A model generated the notes under the pieces. That model did not search any database. It was not told where the DNA came from and saw only the letters and a list, made by a program, of their open reading frames with translations. 64,000 nucleotides of DNA, taken from the NCBI RefSeq assembly GCF_008065135.1, contig NZ_CP042914.1:1-64000 (forward strand). Reading direction: 5' to 3'. Within the stretch, counting starts at the first letter, position 1, and every line of letters starts with the position of its first letter. This stretch comes from Roseimaritima ulvae (GTDB lineage Bacteria; Planctomycetota; Planctomycetia; Pirellulales; Pirellulaceae). This document shows, piece after piece, positions 15,803 to 24,428 of this stretch. The translations under genes and the position numbers were made by a program.

Positions 15803-18096
15803 AAGGCTGAAGCAAGGCCGATCGTCCCGTCTTGTCCATATCCGTCGCAGCTGGTTCTTGGGCTTTGCGGGATCGAGTCTTGCAGGCGTTGGTAGAGTCG
15901 TTGCATCAGGGAGCGGTTGTCGCCGATGATCAGCATCCCCTGTTGGCCGGCGCGGAGTCGTCGGCTGCTGGCGGCCGACAGCGGCGAGAGGCTTTCGGTA
16001 TGGGGGCTGGCCAGCGGTTGGGAACGCTGAGGATCGGCATCGCGATCGCTGGCGGCCAGCGGAATCGGGCCGCCGGCCAGGGCCACCAGCGCGGGATGCG
16101 GGATCGTCAGGCTGGCTCGCGGCGAGGGGGCGGCCGGTTGGACGGTCAGGGATTGGCCGCCGCGGAGCCGCGCGGTCAGCGTTTTGCCCTCTTCGACCGC
16201 GCGGCGATAGGCTTGCAGATCCGCGCCGTGGATCGACGCCAATAGTTCTTTGTGCTGCTCATCCCCGACGCGAACCACCACGTCGCCGGCGCGGAGGTAT
16301 GCGCCCTGCAGGGTTTCCAGTCGCGGCGAAGTGACTAGCCCCGCGCGCGTGGCGCGAATGGTCAGGGCGTCCAGCTGGCGGTTGATTTCGGTCAATTGGC
16401 GGGACAGCGATGCGATCCGCTGCGACTCCGCGGCGGCCATCGCATGTTCGCCCTGATTGTGCAGTTTGCGGCGAAGCACGTGGGCCGATTCCAGGTCCAG
16501 TGACAGCTCGGCCTGCCGCGTCCGCAGCTGCGGGTCGTCCATCCGCACCAACACCGTGCCCACCGTCACCGGGTCTCCGGAGCGGACCGGGACGTCGACC
16601 ACAAAACCATCGCTGGCCGCTCGCGCCACCTGTTCGTCGTGGTAGCGGACCACGACTGGAATGCGGCGTCCCAGCGGCGAGGGGGCAAAGCTGAGCAGCA
16701 GCAGGACCCCGGCCAGGGCCGCCGACCAGGCCAGCAAGCGACTGCGATAGCGGCGCCACTGCTCGCTCGCTCGCAGCCCGCTGATCCAGCGGGCCAGCGG
16801 CAGCACGACCCACAGCAGGAAGGCCGCTCCGCCGATCACGATGCCCAAGCCGCCTCCCCAGAACAGGATCCCCCACAGCAGGCCGCCCATCCAGACGATC
16901 TGAAACAGGATCGAACCGACCGCGTGCCACAGTGCGGCGGTCCGCTGCCAACCGTGCAGCAAACTGGGCTGCGGCGGGCGACCCAACAACCAAGCTTGGC
17001 ATTTGCCCGCCACCATGCGACGGCCGTGCATCCGCAGATTGGGAATCCCCAACAGATCCGCCAGCACGTAGTAGCCATCGAGCCGCAGCAGCGGATTGGC
17101 ATTGACCAACAACGTCGCCGGTCCGGTCAACACGGCCACTTGAGCGGCCACGTAGCGGATCGTCACATCACTGGTATGCGCCCACACCCAGACGGCCACT
17201 GCGGCGATGGCCAGTTCAAAATACACACCCGCCAGCGCAATCTGGATCCGCGCCCAGCGGCGTGGCAGACGCCAAGCGTCGGTGACATCCACGTACGCCA
17301 AGGGCGCGAACATAAAAAACAGGATGCCCGCGTTGCCGACCCGGATGCCGTGTCGACGCGCGGCCACGGCATGCCCCGATTCATGAATTAGTTTGGCCAC
17401 CAACCAGATCGCCAACAGCACCGGCCAGGTGTCGGGCGAAAACAACCGCTGCAGCTCACCATGCCATTCAGCTCCGTTGGCGATTGCCTGCCAGAGACCA
17501 CTGGCAACCAGCAGGCACCAAACAAACACTCCCGCCGGACGGAAGGCCTGATGCAAGCGACGCGTCAACGCGATCGCCGCCCGGTCTGCGGCAAACAGCG
17601 GAATGCGTTGGCTGACCAACATCGATAACAACCGCGGCCACAGCGGCGGCGTGGGCGGTGGCGGACCGGGTTCGACCGCCGACGCGCCCGCCGTACGAGT
17701 TACTTCCGCCAACCCGTTGCGAACCAACGAAGATAGAAAGTAGGCGATGTCTTCACGCGACCAGGTGACGCCTAACGCCTCGAGTTCCACCGCCAGATCT
17801 TCCACCGATCGCGAACCGTCCAGCAGGCGAGCGATCTCCAGTTCCGCGGCGCCGAAATGGAAGTACTTGCCACGTTGCGTGTCGTGGCAGACGTACGAGG
17901 CTCGGCCGCCCGAGGGTTGGCTGCGGAAATGCAGCCCGTCGCGGAGCCGAATCGGGGCCGCGGCGGCCTCGTTCGGTAAAGCGTCCGCATCCACGCCTTC
18001 CGCTGCCACTCCATCAGGTGCCACGACATCCGCTGCCATGCCTTCAGGTGGCACGTCGTCGGGAGCGGAGTGTGGTGGTTGTGAGGGATGCGACAT
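15706..18096 (-). CDS. PqqD-like / M50 metalloprotease / HlyD fusion protein (operon A)
   Basis: 796 residues. After an Ala/Asp-rich leader, a PqqD-like winged region (about 50-130: YFHFGAAELEIARLLDGSRSVEDLA) precedes a multi-pass membrane core. The core contains the M50 zinc motif HESGH at about 238-242 and NPLLRLDGYY near 334-343 with the aspartate ligand, then more membrane helices. After about residue 470 a HlyD/biotinyl-lipoyl type adaptor with coiled coil follows (VRSGDPVTVGTVLVRMDD). It resembles putative peptide zinc metalloproteases linked to peptide export. Last of four genes, 2 bases after the preceding stop. The final 20 or so residues (DRNAVGQQSLGSRSAPKDL) are encoded by a dispersed repeat. 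Confidence 0.82.
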   Translation of the reverse strand: MSHPSQPPHSAPDDVPPEGMAADVVAPDGVAAEGVDADALPNEAAAAPIRLRDGLHFRSQPSGGRASYVCHDTQRGKYFHFGAAELEIARLLDGSRSVEDLAVELEALGVTWSREDIAYFLSSLVRNGLAEVTRTAGASAVEPGPPPPTPPLWPRLLSMLVSQRIPLFAADRAAIALTRRLHQAFRPAGVFVWCLLVASGLWQAIANGAEWHGELQRLFSPDTWPVLLAIWLVAKLIHESGHAVAARRHGIRVGNAGILFFMFAPLAYVDVTDAWRLPRRWARIQIALAGVYFELAIAAVAVWVWAHTSDVTIRYVAAQVAVLTGPATLLVNANPLLRLDGYYVLADLLGIPNLRMHGRRMVAGKCQAWLLGRPPQPSLLHGWQRTAALWHAVGSILFQIVWMGGLLWGILFWGGGLGIVIGGAAFLLWVVLPLARWISGLRASEQWRRYRSRLLAWSAALAGVLLLLSFAPSPLGRRIPVVVRYHDEQVARAASDGFVVDVPVRSGDPVTVGTVLVRMDDPQLRTRQAELSLDLESAHVLRRKLHNQGEHAMAAAESQRIASLSRQLTEINRQLDALTIRATRAGLVTSPRLETLQGAYLRAGDVVVRVGDEQHKELLASIHGADLQAYRRAVEEGKTLTARLRGGQSLTVQPAAPSPRASLTIPHPALVALAGGPIPLAASDRDADPQRSQPLASPHTESLSPLSAASSRRLRAGQQGMLIIGDNRSLMQRLYQRLQDSIPQSPRTSCDGYGQDGTIGLASAFLGTCDLLIGKVLDRNAVGQQSLGSRSAPKDL

Positions 18097-18098
18097 AC

Positions 18099-19580
18099 CT
18101 ACCAGCCAATGGAGCGAAAGAGGGTTTCGGTCAATTGCCGCAGAGGCTTCCAGGCCAGCGGGCGGCGGGGACCGTAGACCGTGGCATAGCCGCGCATGCC
18201 CGGCCGCAGTTGGTCGTCGGGGTTTTGCATCGCCCAGCGGCCGACAAACACATTTTCGTGGTCGCGAATTTCGGCGGCGGGATCCAGCGAATCGATCTGG
18301 CCGCTTAACAACTTGGTCGGCAAAGCGCTAAAGCGGACATGCGACTTGGCTCCCGCGGTGACATACATAATGTCGGTTTCCGGAATCGCCACCTCGACCA
18401 GCATCTGATCCAGCGGGGCGACTTCCAAAAGCGGTTGTCCGGTTTCGGTGGGCGAGCCGAGCGAGCGATGCAGGTCGCCGCTGACGACGATCCCATCGAT
18501 GGGGCTGCGGACCAACAGCTGTCCCAAGCGGCGATCCAGCAGATCGATCTGATGTTGTAGTTGGCGGGCGTGCAGTTCGGCCAATTGGGCGTCGGCGATT
18601 TTGCCGCTGGCCAATGCCACGGCGTGTTTCTTTTCGGCTTGCGCCCGTTCGGCCAACAAGGCTTCGCGTTCCATTTGCAGCGGTCGGCCGTCGAGCGTCA
18701 CCAGCACTTGATCGCGGCGGACCGCGTCGCCCGGACGGACGTGGCAATCCAGCAAGGTGGCGTCGAAGGGCGCGGCGATGAGACGTTGTTCGACCGGTTC
18801 AAGGAGGGCCGTACAGCGGACGCGATAGGAAACCGGAATCAAGGCCAACACCGCCAGGCCGACCATCGCCAACAACATAAACCGCGAGCGAATCCCGCGT
18901 AGCCACGAGCCGGCTTTGCCGACCGCCACCAGCGGCCGACTGGCCAACAGCGTAGCCAGGGGGCCGGCCAAGGCGTGCAGTTGTTGAAACGGCTGCACGG
19001 TCGGATCGGCATCGCTGGGCTGCCAAATCACCACGCGACGCAGCGAGGCGGTGGCGGGCAAGATCAGGAAGTGATGGCCTTCGACATGCAACATCACGCC
19101 GCATTGCGGGTCGCTGCGGCGGTCCTCGGCCGGCAGACGATGGCCGTTGACGTGGTCGATGCCGCCGCCGGCGCTTAACAATCGCGGCCACAGCACGGCC
19201 AGGTCGTGATACAGCGAACTCTCCACGCCCACCTTGCCGATCGACGCGTCGAACACCTCTTTCAGCTTTTCACCGCCTCGCGCCACCCGCAACCGACTTT
19301 CTGGATACCGCTCCCGCAACTGTTCCGCCAGATGCTGGAGAGCGGCCGAGCGGGTGGGTTGTTCTGCCAGCGAGGCGAGCAGTTGGATCCAGGGCGAATC
19401 GTCCGCGACCGCCACCGGCGGGTCTGGGGGAGCGACCGCCGCCGGAGTTGCCGCTGCCGCGGCGGAGACAACACCTGCACCGACAATGCCTGCCGGGACA
19501 TTGCCTGCCGGGACATCGCCTGCGGCAATATCGTGTGCAGGGATATTACCTGCGGGACTCTGACTGGCGGGGGCACTCAT
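18099..19580 (-). CDS. Membrane-fusion protein with N-terminal GAF-like domain (operon A)
   Basis: 493 residues. The N-terminus is a short repetitive Ala/Gly/Pro/Val tract (AGDVPAGNVPAG) coded by 15-base tandem words. A soluble region (about 60-215) looks GAF-like, followed by one membrane helix near 232-252. A HlyD-type adaptor follows: VEQRLIAAPFDATLLDCHVRPGDAV, a coiled coil, then LLVRSPIDGIVVSGDL, the second half of the lipoyl domain, and a beta-barrel. The start overlaps the previous gene by four bases (ATGA). The orthologous position in operon B is the gene at 45423. A cytoplasmic sensory domain on an export adaptor is unusual. Confidence 0.78.
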   Translation of the reverse strand: MSAPASQSPAGNIPAHDIAAGDVPAGNVPAGIVGAGVVSAAAAATPAAVAPPDPPVAVADDSPWIQLLASLAEQPTRSAALQHLAEQLRERYPESRLRVARGGEKLKEVFDASIGKVGVESSLYHDLAVLWPRLLSAGGGIDHVNGHRLPAEDRRSDPQCGVMLHVEGHHFLILPATASLRRVVIWQPSDADPTVQPFQQLHALAGPLATLLASRPLVAVGKAGSWLRGIRSRFMLLAMVGLAVLALIPVSYRVRCTALLEPVEQRLIAAPFDATLLDCHVRPGDAVRRDQVLVTLDGRPLQMEREALLAERAQAEKKHAVALASGKIADAQLAELHARQLQHQIDLLDRRLGQLLVRSPIDGIVVSGDLHRSLGSPTETGQPLLEVAPLDQMLVEVAIPETDIMYVTAGAKSHVRFSALPTKLLSGQIDSLDPAAEIRDHENVFVGRWAMQNPDDQLRPGMRGYATVYGPRRPLAWKPLRQLTETLFRSIGW

Positions 19581-20452
19581 TGCACCGTCCGTGGTAAACG
19601 TTGGGCTTGTTGGGTCGGTCGGGTCGCGAACCGCATCGTGCAGCGGTCTCCCGGCCGGCAGACGCGACCTTCGGATTGGACCAGGGCGCGGAGTTGGATG
19701 GTGCCGCTTTGGCCATCGATCACCGGGGCCACGGTAAGGATCGTGGCGGTCAGGGATTGGGGCGGCACGGTGGTCACCACCTGGACCCGATCACCTCGTT
19801 GCACGCGAACGGCGAGGCGAGCGGGCACGTTGACCGCGGCCACCAGGGCGTCGTCGGAAATCAACCGCACGATATCCGGATCGGTGGGCGAGACGTACTC
19901 GCCGGCTTTGCGAAAGATCTGCGCGATCACGCCGGACATGGGCGCGGTGACGCTTCGTCGCCGCAGCATCTGTTTGGCTTTCTCCAACTCCTCGTGCCGC
20001 ATCGCGATCTCTTCTTTGGCGGCCAACCAGCGACTGGCCGCCATTTTCAGATCCGCTTCGGCGCGACGCAATTCGTCGGGACGGGTCAAGCCTTCTTTGC
20101 TCAACTGGCGGATTTGTTCGGTGCGGTGCCGGTGCAGTTCGTATTCTACCTGGGCGGCGTCGAGGGCGCCGTGCATGGCCGCCGCCGTCTCGGCTACATG
20201 GACGGCGGTTTGTTGCAGTTGGTCGTCCAGCCGCGCGATCGTCTGCCCGGCTTGGACCGCATCCCCGACCTCCACCTCCAGGCTTTGAATCACGCCGATC
20301 TCGCCGGCGGCCAGTTGGATGTCGTACAACGGTTCGATAAAGCCATCGAACTCGGGCACACTATCCTGCCCGCGAGCCGACGTGGCGGAACCCAGGACTG
20401 CAGCGAACAGCAAACCCAGCAGCGTGAGGCGTCTTGCTTGAATTATCGGCAT
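19577..20452 (-). CDS. HlyD-family periplasmic adaptor (operon A)
   Basis: Periplasmic adaptor linking an inner-membrane component to a TolC channel. I chose the ATG at 20452, preceded by AAGGAT, giving 291 residues with a clean signal peptide LTLLGLLFAAVLGSATSARG. Then come half-lipoyl IQSLEVEVGDAVQAGQTIARLDD, a coiled-coil hairpin (about 65-150), the return half RSVTAPMSGVIAQIFRKAGEYV, and a beta-barrel. It lies 77 bases after the TolC gene and overlaps the next gene by 4 bases. It resembles the adaptor at 44405-45373 in operon B. Confidence 0.85.
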   Translation of the reverse strand: MPIIQARRLTLLGLLFAAVLGSATSARGQDSVPEFDGFIEPLYDIQLAAGEIGVIQSLEVEVGDAVQAGQTIARLDDQLQQTAVHVAETAAAMHGALDAAQVEYELHRHRTEQIRQLSKEGLTRPDELRRAEADLKMAASRWLAAKEEIAMRHEELEKAKQMLRRRSVTAPMSGVIAQIFRKAGEYVSPTDPDIVRLISDDALVAAVNVPARLAVRVQRGDRVQVVTTVPPQSLTATILTVAPVIDGQSGTIQLRALVQSEGRVCRPGDRCTMRFATRPTQQAQRLPRTVQ

Positions 20453-20529
20453 TTGATCATCCTTGATCCATTGTGTCGTCGGGCGGGTTGGCTTCTGTGT
20501 TCCTGGAAAGGCATGCAGGCCACGGGCGA

Positions 20530-22314
20530 TCACGGCTGGTCGCTCAGCAGCAACGTTCCCATGGCCAGTTGAAGACGAATCAGAGAGGACAGGTAGTCGA
20601 CCTCGGATTCGACCAATTTTTCTTCCGCCGTGGTCCGGCTTTGCTGGGCGTCTAATAAATCTTCCACGACCAATCCAATATTGTTTCCCCCACCGCCCAA
20701 CAGTTCCCAGCGGCGAAGGACGTAGCTCTCTTCGGCCACCGCGGCGGCCAGGGTGTTTTGGCGATGGGTGATCAGTTCTAGGGCGACGTTTACTTCGCGG
20801 ACCGCGATCTCGATTTCCGATCGCGTCGTCAGCATGGCCTCTCGGACGGCTTGCAGTTGTTGCTGGTATTCAGCATGGGCCGCGCGATGTTTGGCGCGAG
20901 CCGCCCGGCGACCGACCGGCATTTCGAATTGCAGGCCCGCCGAAAATCCCGGTTCGCCTTCGGTGAATTGATCGGCGAGCGAGCCGCCGACGTCCTGATT
21001 GCCGTTCAAACCCAACACGTAGGTTTCCACCAAGGCGTTTAATTGCGGCAGCAACTGATTGCGGGTGACGGCCAGTTCCAGACCCGCGTTTTCCAGATCG
21101 GCGGCTGCAATCGCCACTTCCGGACGGTGTTGCAGTCCCTGCACCACGGCTTGGCGAACATCGATCACCTGCCGTTTGCAAACCGGTCGGCTGCGTGGAA
21201 TCAATTCATCAACCCGCTCGCTGGACAGCCCCTGCGAGCCGACCAACAGCGCCAGTCGCGTTTGTTCGTTCTGGAAATCGGTTCGCGCGCGGACCAACTC
21301 GGTGCGTCGCAGCTCCACCTGTTCGCGAACTCGCAACCGTTCCGCTTGGCCGGTATCCAGTAGGTGGCGGCCTTCGATAATCCGCTCCAGCTTTAGCGCC
21401 CGTTCCAACAGGTCGGCCTGTTGCACGTAGCGACAGCGGTGCAGGTACAACCGCCAATAGGTAAGCATCAATTCGGCCAGCGTGTTTTGAATCTCCAATA
21501 CCGAATCTTGGCGAGCCACTTCGGCATCCAATCGGGCATCGATGATCAAGCGTTCGTTGTACAACCGACCGCCGCCGGCCAGCAGAGGCTGGGACAGGCT
21601 GATCCCCAGACGGGTATTGCCCTGGTTGCGGGGAATAAAAAACAAGCTGTTGCTGTCCAGCAGACCCAACTGCTGAGTGACTTCCCAACGACCGCCCTGC
21701 CGCGTCGTCCGCTGAAAACCGACCTCCGAACTCCAGTCCTTCTCTCGCAACCGGGAAGGCCCGCCGGTCACCAGCGAATTGCCCACCGGATCGCTGGTGC
21801 GGCCATAGGTGGACTCCAGCAGCAACCGCGAATCAAACGCCGCGTCCTGGCTGACAATCCCCTCGACGGCAATCTTGACCTCCTGCTCGACGCCCAGAAT
21901 CCGCGGCGACTGGAGCAGCGCGTCGGCGACCACGGTGCCCAAGTCAAACTGGACCCAACGCCCCTGCGGCAATAGCGGCTTGGCCACCGGAGCTGTCCAC
22001 CAATACGCCCGATCCGGGGCGGCGTCGGAAAGCGGTCTCGAGGCCGGGACCTGCTGTGGCCCGGCAATTGGCTGCGGTTCGAGCAAGGACTGCGGTGCGG
22101 GCAGCCGCCGAGGCGCGGGGGAATGCTGTCGTGCCGGTATGGGCAGCGGCGCGGCCGCGGGCTGCGGCCGAGGCAAACGACGTGGGCTGGTTTGCGGGGC
22201 GGGCCGCATCAAAACCGGCTCGGTGGGCGATGGCGCAGCGGGCAACAAAGGTTGGGCGAGAACCGCCATCAACCCTGTCACCAGACTCGTCACAAAGCGA
22301 CGATACCACCACAT
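20530..22314 (-). CDS. TolC-family outer-membrane channel (operon A)
   Basis: First gene of operon A. From the ATG at 22314 the product is 594 residues: signal-like RRFVTSLVTGLMAVLAQPLLP, a Pro/Gln/Arg-rich stretch (about 30-100), then two outer-membrane-efflux repeats of mostly long helices, with the TolC-typical LGISLSQPLLAGGG and, later, AVQAGLQF-like segments and VNVALELITHRQNTLAAA. An in-frame GTG at 22359 is an alternative start. It forms the exit duct with the HlyD proteins downstream. No ABC or RND pump gene is in the operon. The paralogue is at 40861. Confidence 0.85.
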   Translation of the reverse strand: MWWYRRFVTSLVTGLMAVLAQPLLPAAPSPTEPVLMRPAPQTSPRRLPRPQPAAAPLPIPARQHSPAPRRLPAPQSLLEPQPIAGPQQVPASRPLSDAAPDRAYWWTAPVAKPLLPQGRWVQFDLGTVVADALLQSPRILGVEQEVKIAVEGIVSQDAAFDSRLLLESTYGRTSDPVGNSLVTGGPSRLREKDWSSEVGFQRTTRQGGRWEVTQQLGLLDSNSLFFIPRNQGNTRLGISLSQPLLAGGGRLYNERLIIDARLDAEVARQDSVLEIQNTLAELMLTYWRLYLHRCRYVQQADLLERALKLERIIEGRHLLDTGQAERLRVREQVELRRTELVRARTDFQNEQTRLALLVGSQGLSSERVDELIPRSRPVCKRQVIDVRQAVVQGLQHRPEVAIAAADLENAGLELAVTRNQLLPQLNALVETYVLGLNGNQDVGGSLADQFTEGEPGFSAGLQFEMPVGRRAARAKHRAAHAEYQQQLQAVREAMLTTRSEIEIAVREVNVALELITHRQNTLAAAVAEESYVLRRWELLGGGGNNIGLVVEDLLDAQQSRTTAEEKLVESEVDYLSSLIRLQLAMGTLLLSDQP

Positions 22315-22556
22315 GTTTATCGCATGATGCCTAATTTTGGAGATCAGAGACGGGACCACTGAATGCGGACCCGATATTGTCTGATCGGCAGGGGGTGGAA
22401 GACGACTGCGGCCAGAATCAAATCCCGCGCCACCAAAGGGGGGGCTTGAGGCCGGTTGAGCAGTTTATTGCCTAAAAGCGTTATGAGCGGCAAGCTTTGC
22501 CCAGCGTGCGGAGCGGTGGTTTGGGCGGTTTGTAGGGGGCTGCTCTGGACGGTTTC

Positions 22557-24146
22557 CTACCAGTTCTCGACGGGGGCGGCCCAGGTGGCTAGGTGCTGCA
22601 GGTTCAGCGTCCGTTTGCGGGGGTCGGGGTCGAGGGCTTGCGCCAATAGATCCGACAGTGCGGCGCTGGCCGGCCGCTCGGTCCAGGCGTTCTGGGGATC
22701 GAAGGCCGATTTGCGGAGGATGACTTCCATAAAATCGCGAGCGGGAAAACAGCGACGGCCGGTCAACAGTTCGAACATCACACAGCCGCAGGCGTACCAG
22801 TCGGCCGTGCAGTCGACGGCGTCGCCGGTTAATTGTTCAGGAGCCATATACGCCGGCGTCCCGCGGATCACGCTGGCCGGTTGGTCATCCAGTAGTCGGC
22901 AGAGACCAAAATCGGCGATCTTGACCGTGCCGTCGTGGCACAGCATCAAGTTGGCGGGTTTGAGGTCCAGGTGCAATAGTTGGTGTTCGTGCAGGTGCAG
23001 CAAACCGGCGGCCAATTGCCCGAACAGCGCGGTGGCTTGAGCTTCGGGCAGCGGCCCCCGCATCGCCAGTTGCCGCGACAGATCGTATCCCTGGCAGCGT
23101 TCCATCACCAAAAAGCGGGTCCGGAAAGCCAGGAACGAAGCTTCGATATTGACTAGGTTGGGGTGCCGCACGCCGGCCAATAAATCGCCCTCGCGTTGAA
23201 AATGTTCGACCGCATCCTGGTCGTAAAGGAAGCGATGCCGCAGCATTTTGACCGCAAGCTCACCGTCTGGGGATTCGCCAGCCAAGCCGTGCTCTGAGTG
23301 GCCCTCTGCACCACTCGTTCGCTGGGCTCGATACACCACGCCCATCCCGCCGCGACCGATACATTCCAGCACGCGATAGTCGCCCAGTTGCTTTCCATAC
23401 AAGGCGTCGATTTTACGGCCCCCCAAGCGGTCGCTGACCAATTGGCTGATGGCGATTTCCAGTTCCGGGTGCGACTGGCATAACTGGTGGTAATCGCCAG
23501 CGGAAAGATGCAGCGCCACGATCGGCGTCACGGCTTGTACGGTGGCCGTACAGGGCCCGCCGGACAACAGCGACATCTCTCCCACCACACTGCCGCTGCC
23601 ACAGCGTTCCAAGACTTTGGGCCCTTCGCTGGTGTGAGTCAGGACTTCGATTTGACCTTGGGTGATCAGGATCAAACCGCGGGCCGGTTGACCGCTTTGG
23701 ATCAGGGTTTGTTGCGGTGCAAATTCGATGGGGTGCAGATCGGCGGCCAACGCGGCCAGGGCTTCGGCAGATAAGCCGTTGAAAGTCGGGCAAGCCAGCA
23801 GGCGTTGACGAACGTCGGCCGGTTGGGTCAACGCACCGCCTCGGCTGGCCGCCGCATCGGCCACGTCCTGACTGCCGGTCGCCACCACGCCGCCGGATTC
23901 GCCCTGTTCGGCTTCCCATTGCGCGGCCAGCATCGCATCGATATCGAAGGTCGATACATCCTGTGCCTGTTGGGCACGGAACTGGGCGTCTAATTCTTGC
24001 AGTTGAGACCGCACCTGAGAGCGGAGCGCCGGCGAGGCTTGAGAGGTCCAATAATCGATCAGCGGGGCGCCGCGGTCGATCTGCCAGGCCTGTTCGAAGC
24101 CACGGGTGATGCGATCTATTTCACGGGCGGTGGACAGTTCTGACAT
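22557..24146 (-). CDS. Ser/Thr protein kinase with cyclic-nucleotide-binding domain
   Basis: 529 residues from the ATG at 24146. A helical N-terminus precedes a CRP-like cyclic-nucleotide domain (about 110-230: LIQSGQPARGLILITQGQIEV, then GSVVGEMSLLSGGP in the phosphate-binding cassette). The kinase domain (about 255-520) has IGRGGMGVVYRA, catalytic lysine in ELAVKML, HLDLKPANLML (HRD changed to HLD) near 392, IADFGLC and GTPAYMAPEQL. So nucleotide binding may control a Hanks-type kinase. The domain order is less common than kinase plus sensor. It is on the minus strand, divergent from the GGDEF gene with 282 bases between, and upstream of operon A. Confidence 0.88.
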   Translation of the reverse strand: MSELSTAREIDRITRGFEQAWQIDRGAPLIDYWTSQASPALRSQVRSQLQELDAQFRAQQAQDVSTFDIDAMLAAQWEAEQGESGGVVATGSQDVADAAASRGGALTQPADVRQRLLACPTFNGLSAEALAALAADLHPIEFAPQQTLIQSGQPARGLILITQGQIEVLTHTSEGPKVLERCGSGSVVGEMSLLSGGPCTATVQAVTPIVALHLSAGDYHQLCQSHPELEIAISQLVSDRLGGRKIDALYGKQLGDYRVLECIGRGGMGVVYRAQRTSGAEGHSEHGLAGESPDGELAVKMLRHRFLYDQDAVEHFQREGDLLAGVRHPNLVNIEASFLAFRTRFLVMERCQGYDLSRQLAMRGPLPEAQATALFGQLAAGLLHLHEHQLLHLDLKPANLMLCHDGTVKIADFGLCRLLDDQPASVIRGTPAYMAPEQLTGDAVDCTADWYACGCVMFELLTGRRCFPARDFMEVILRKSAFDPQNAWTERPASAALSDLLAQALDPDPRKRTLNLQHLATWAAPVENW

Positions 24147-24428
24147 GGCCGAGCATTCCGATCCGAGGGGCGCGGGAGCGAGTCCGTATGGTAACGGCTT
24201 GATGGACCGGCAGGTCGCACAATCGGCAGGATCGCTGTAAACCGCCGCGGTCCGGTCGCAGTGCTCGGTCCGGGCGGCGAAAAACCGTCGAGGCGACCAG
24301 GATTGCGGGATTTTCACTAGATATTCGCCGCGTGCGGGGGTGGGGTAAGCAACAATTTTCTAAGAATTGCCCCCGGGCCTGCGCCAACCCTTCACCAAAC
24401 CACTCATTTTCAAGCTTCCCCGTCTACT

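Noticed and set aside
15706-22314. Classical type I secretion or RND efflux operon
   Set aside because: No ABC ATPase or RND permease gene is present; the inner-membrane partner is an M50-type fusion.
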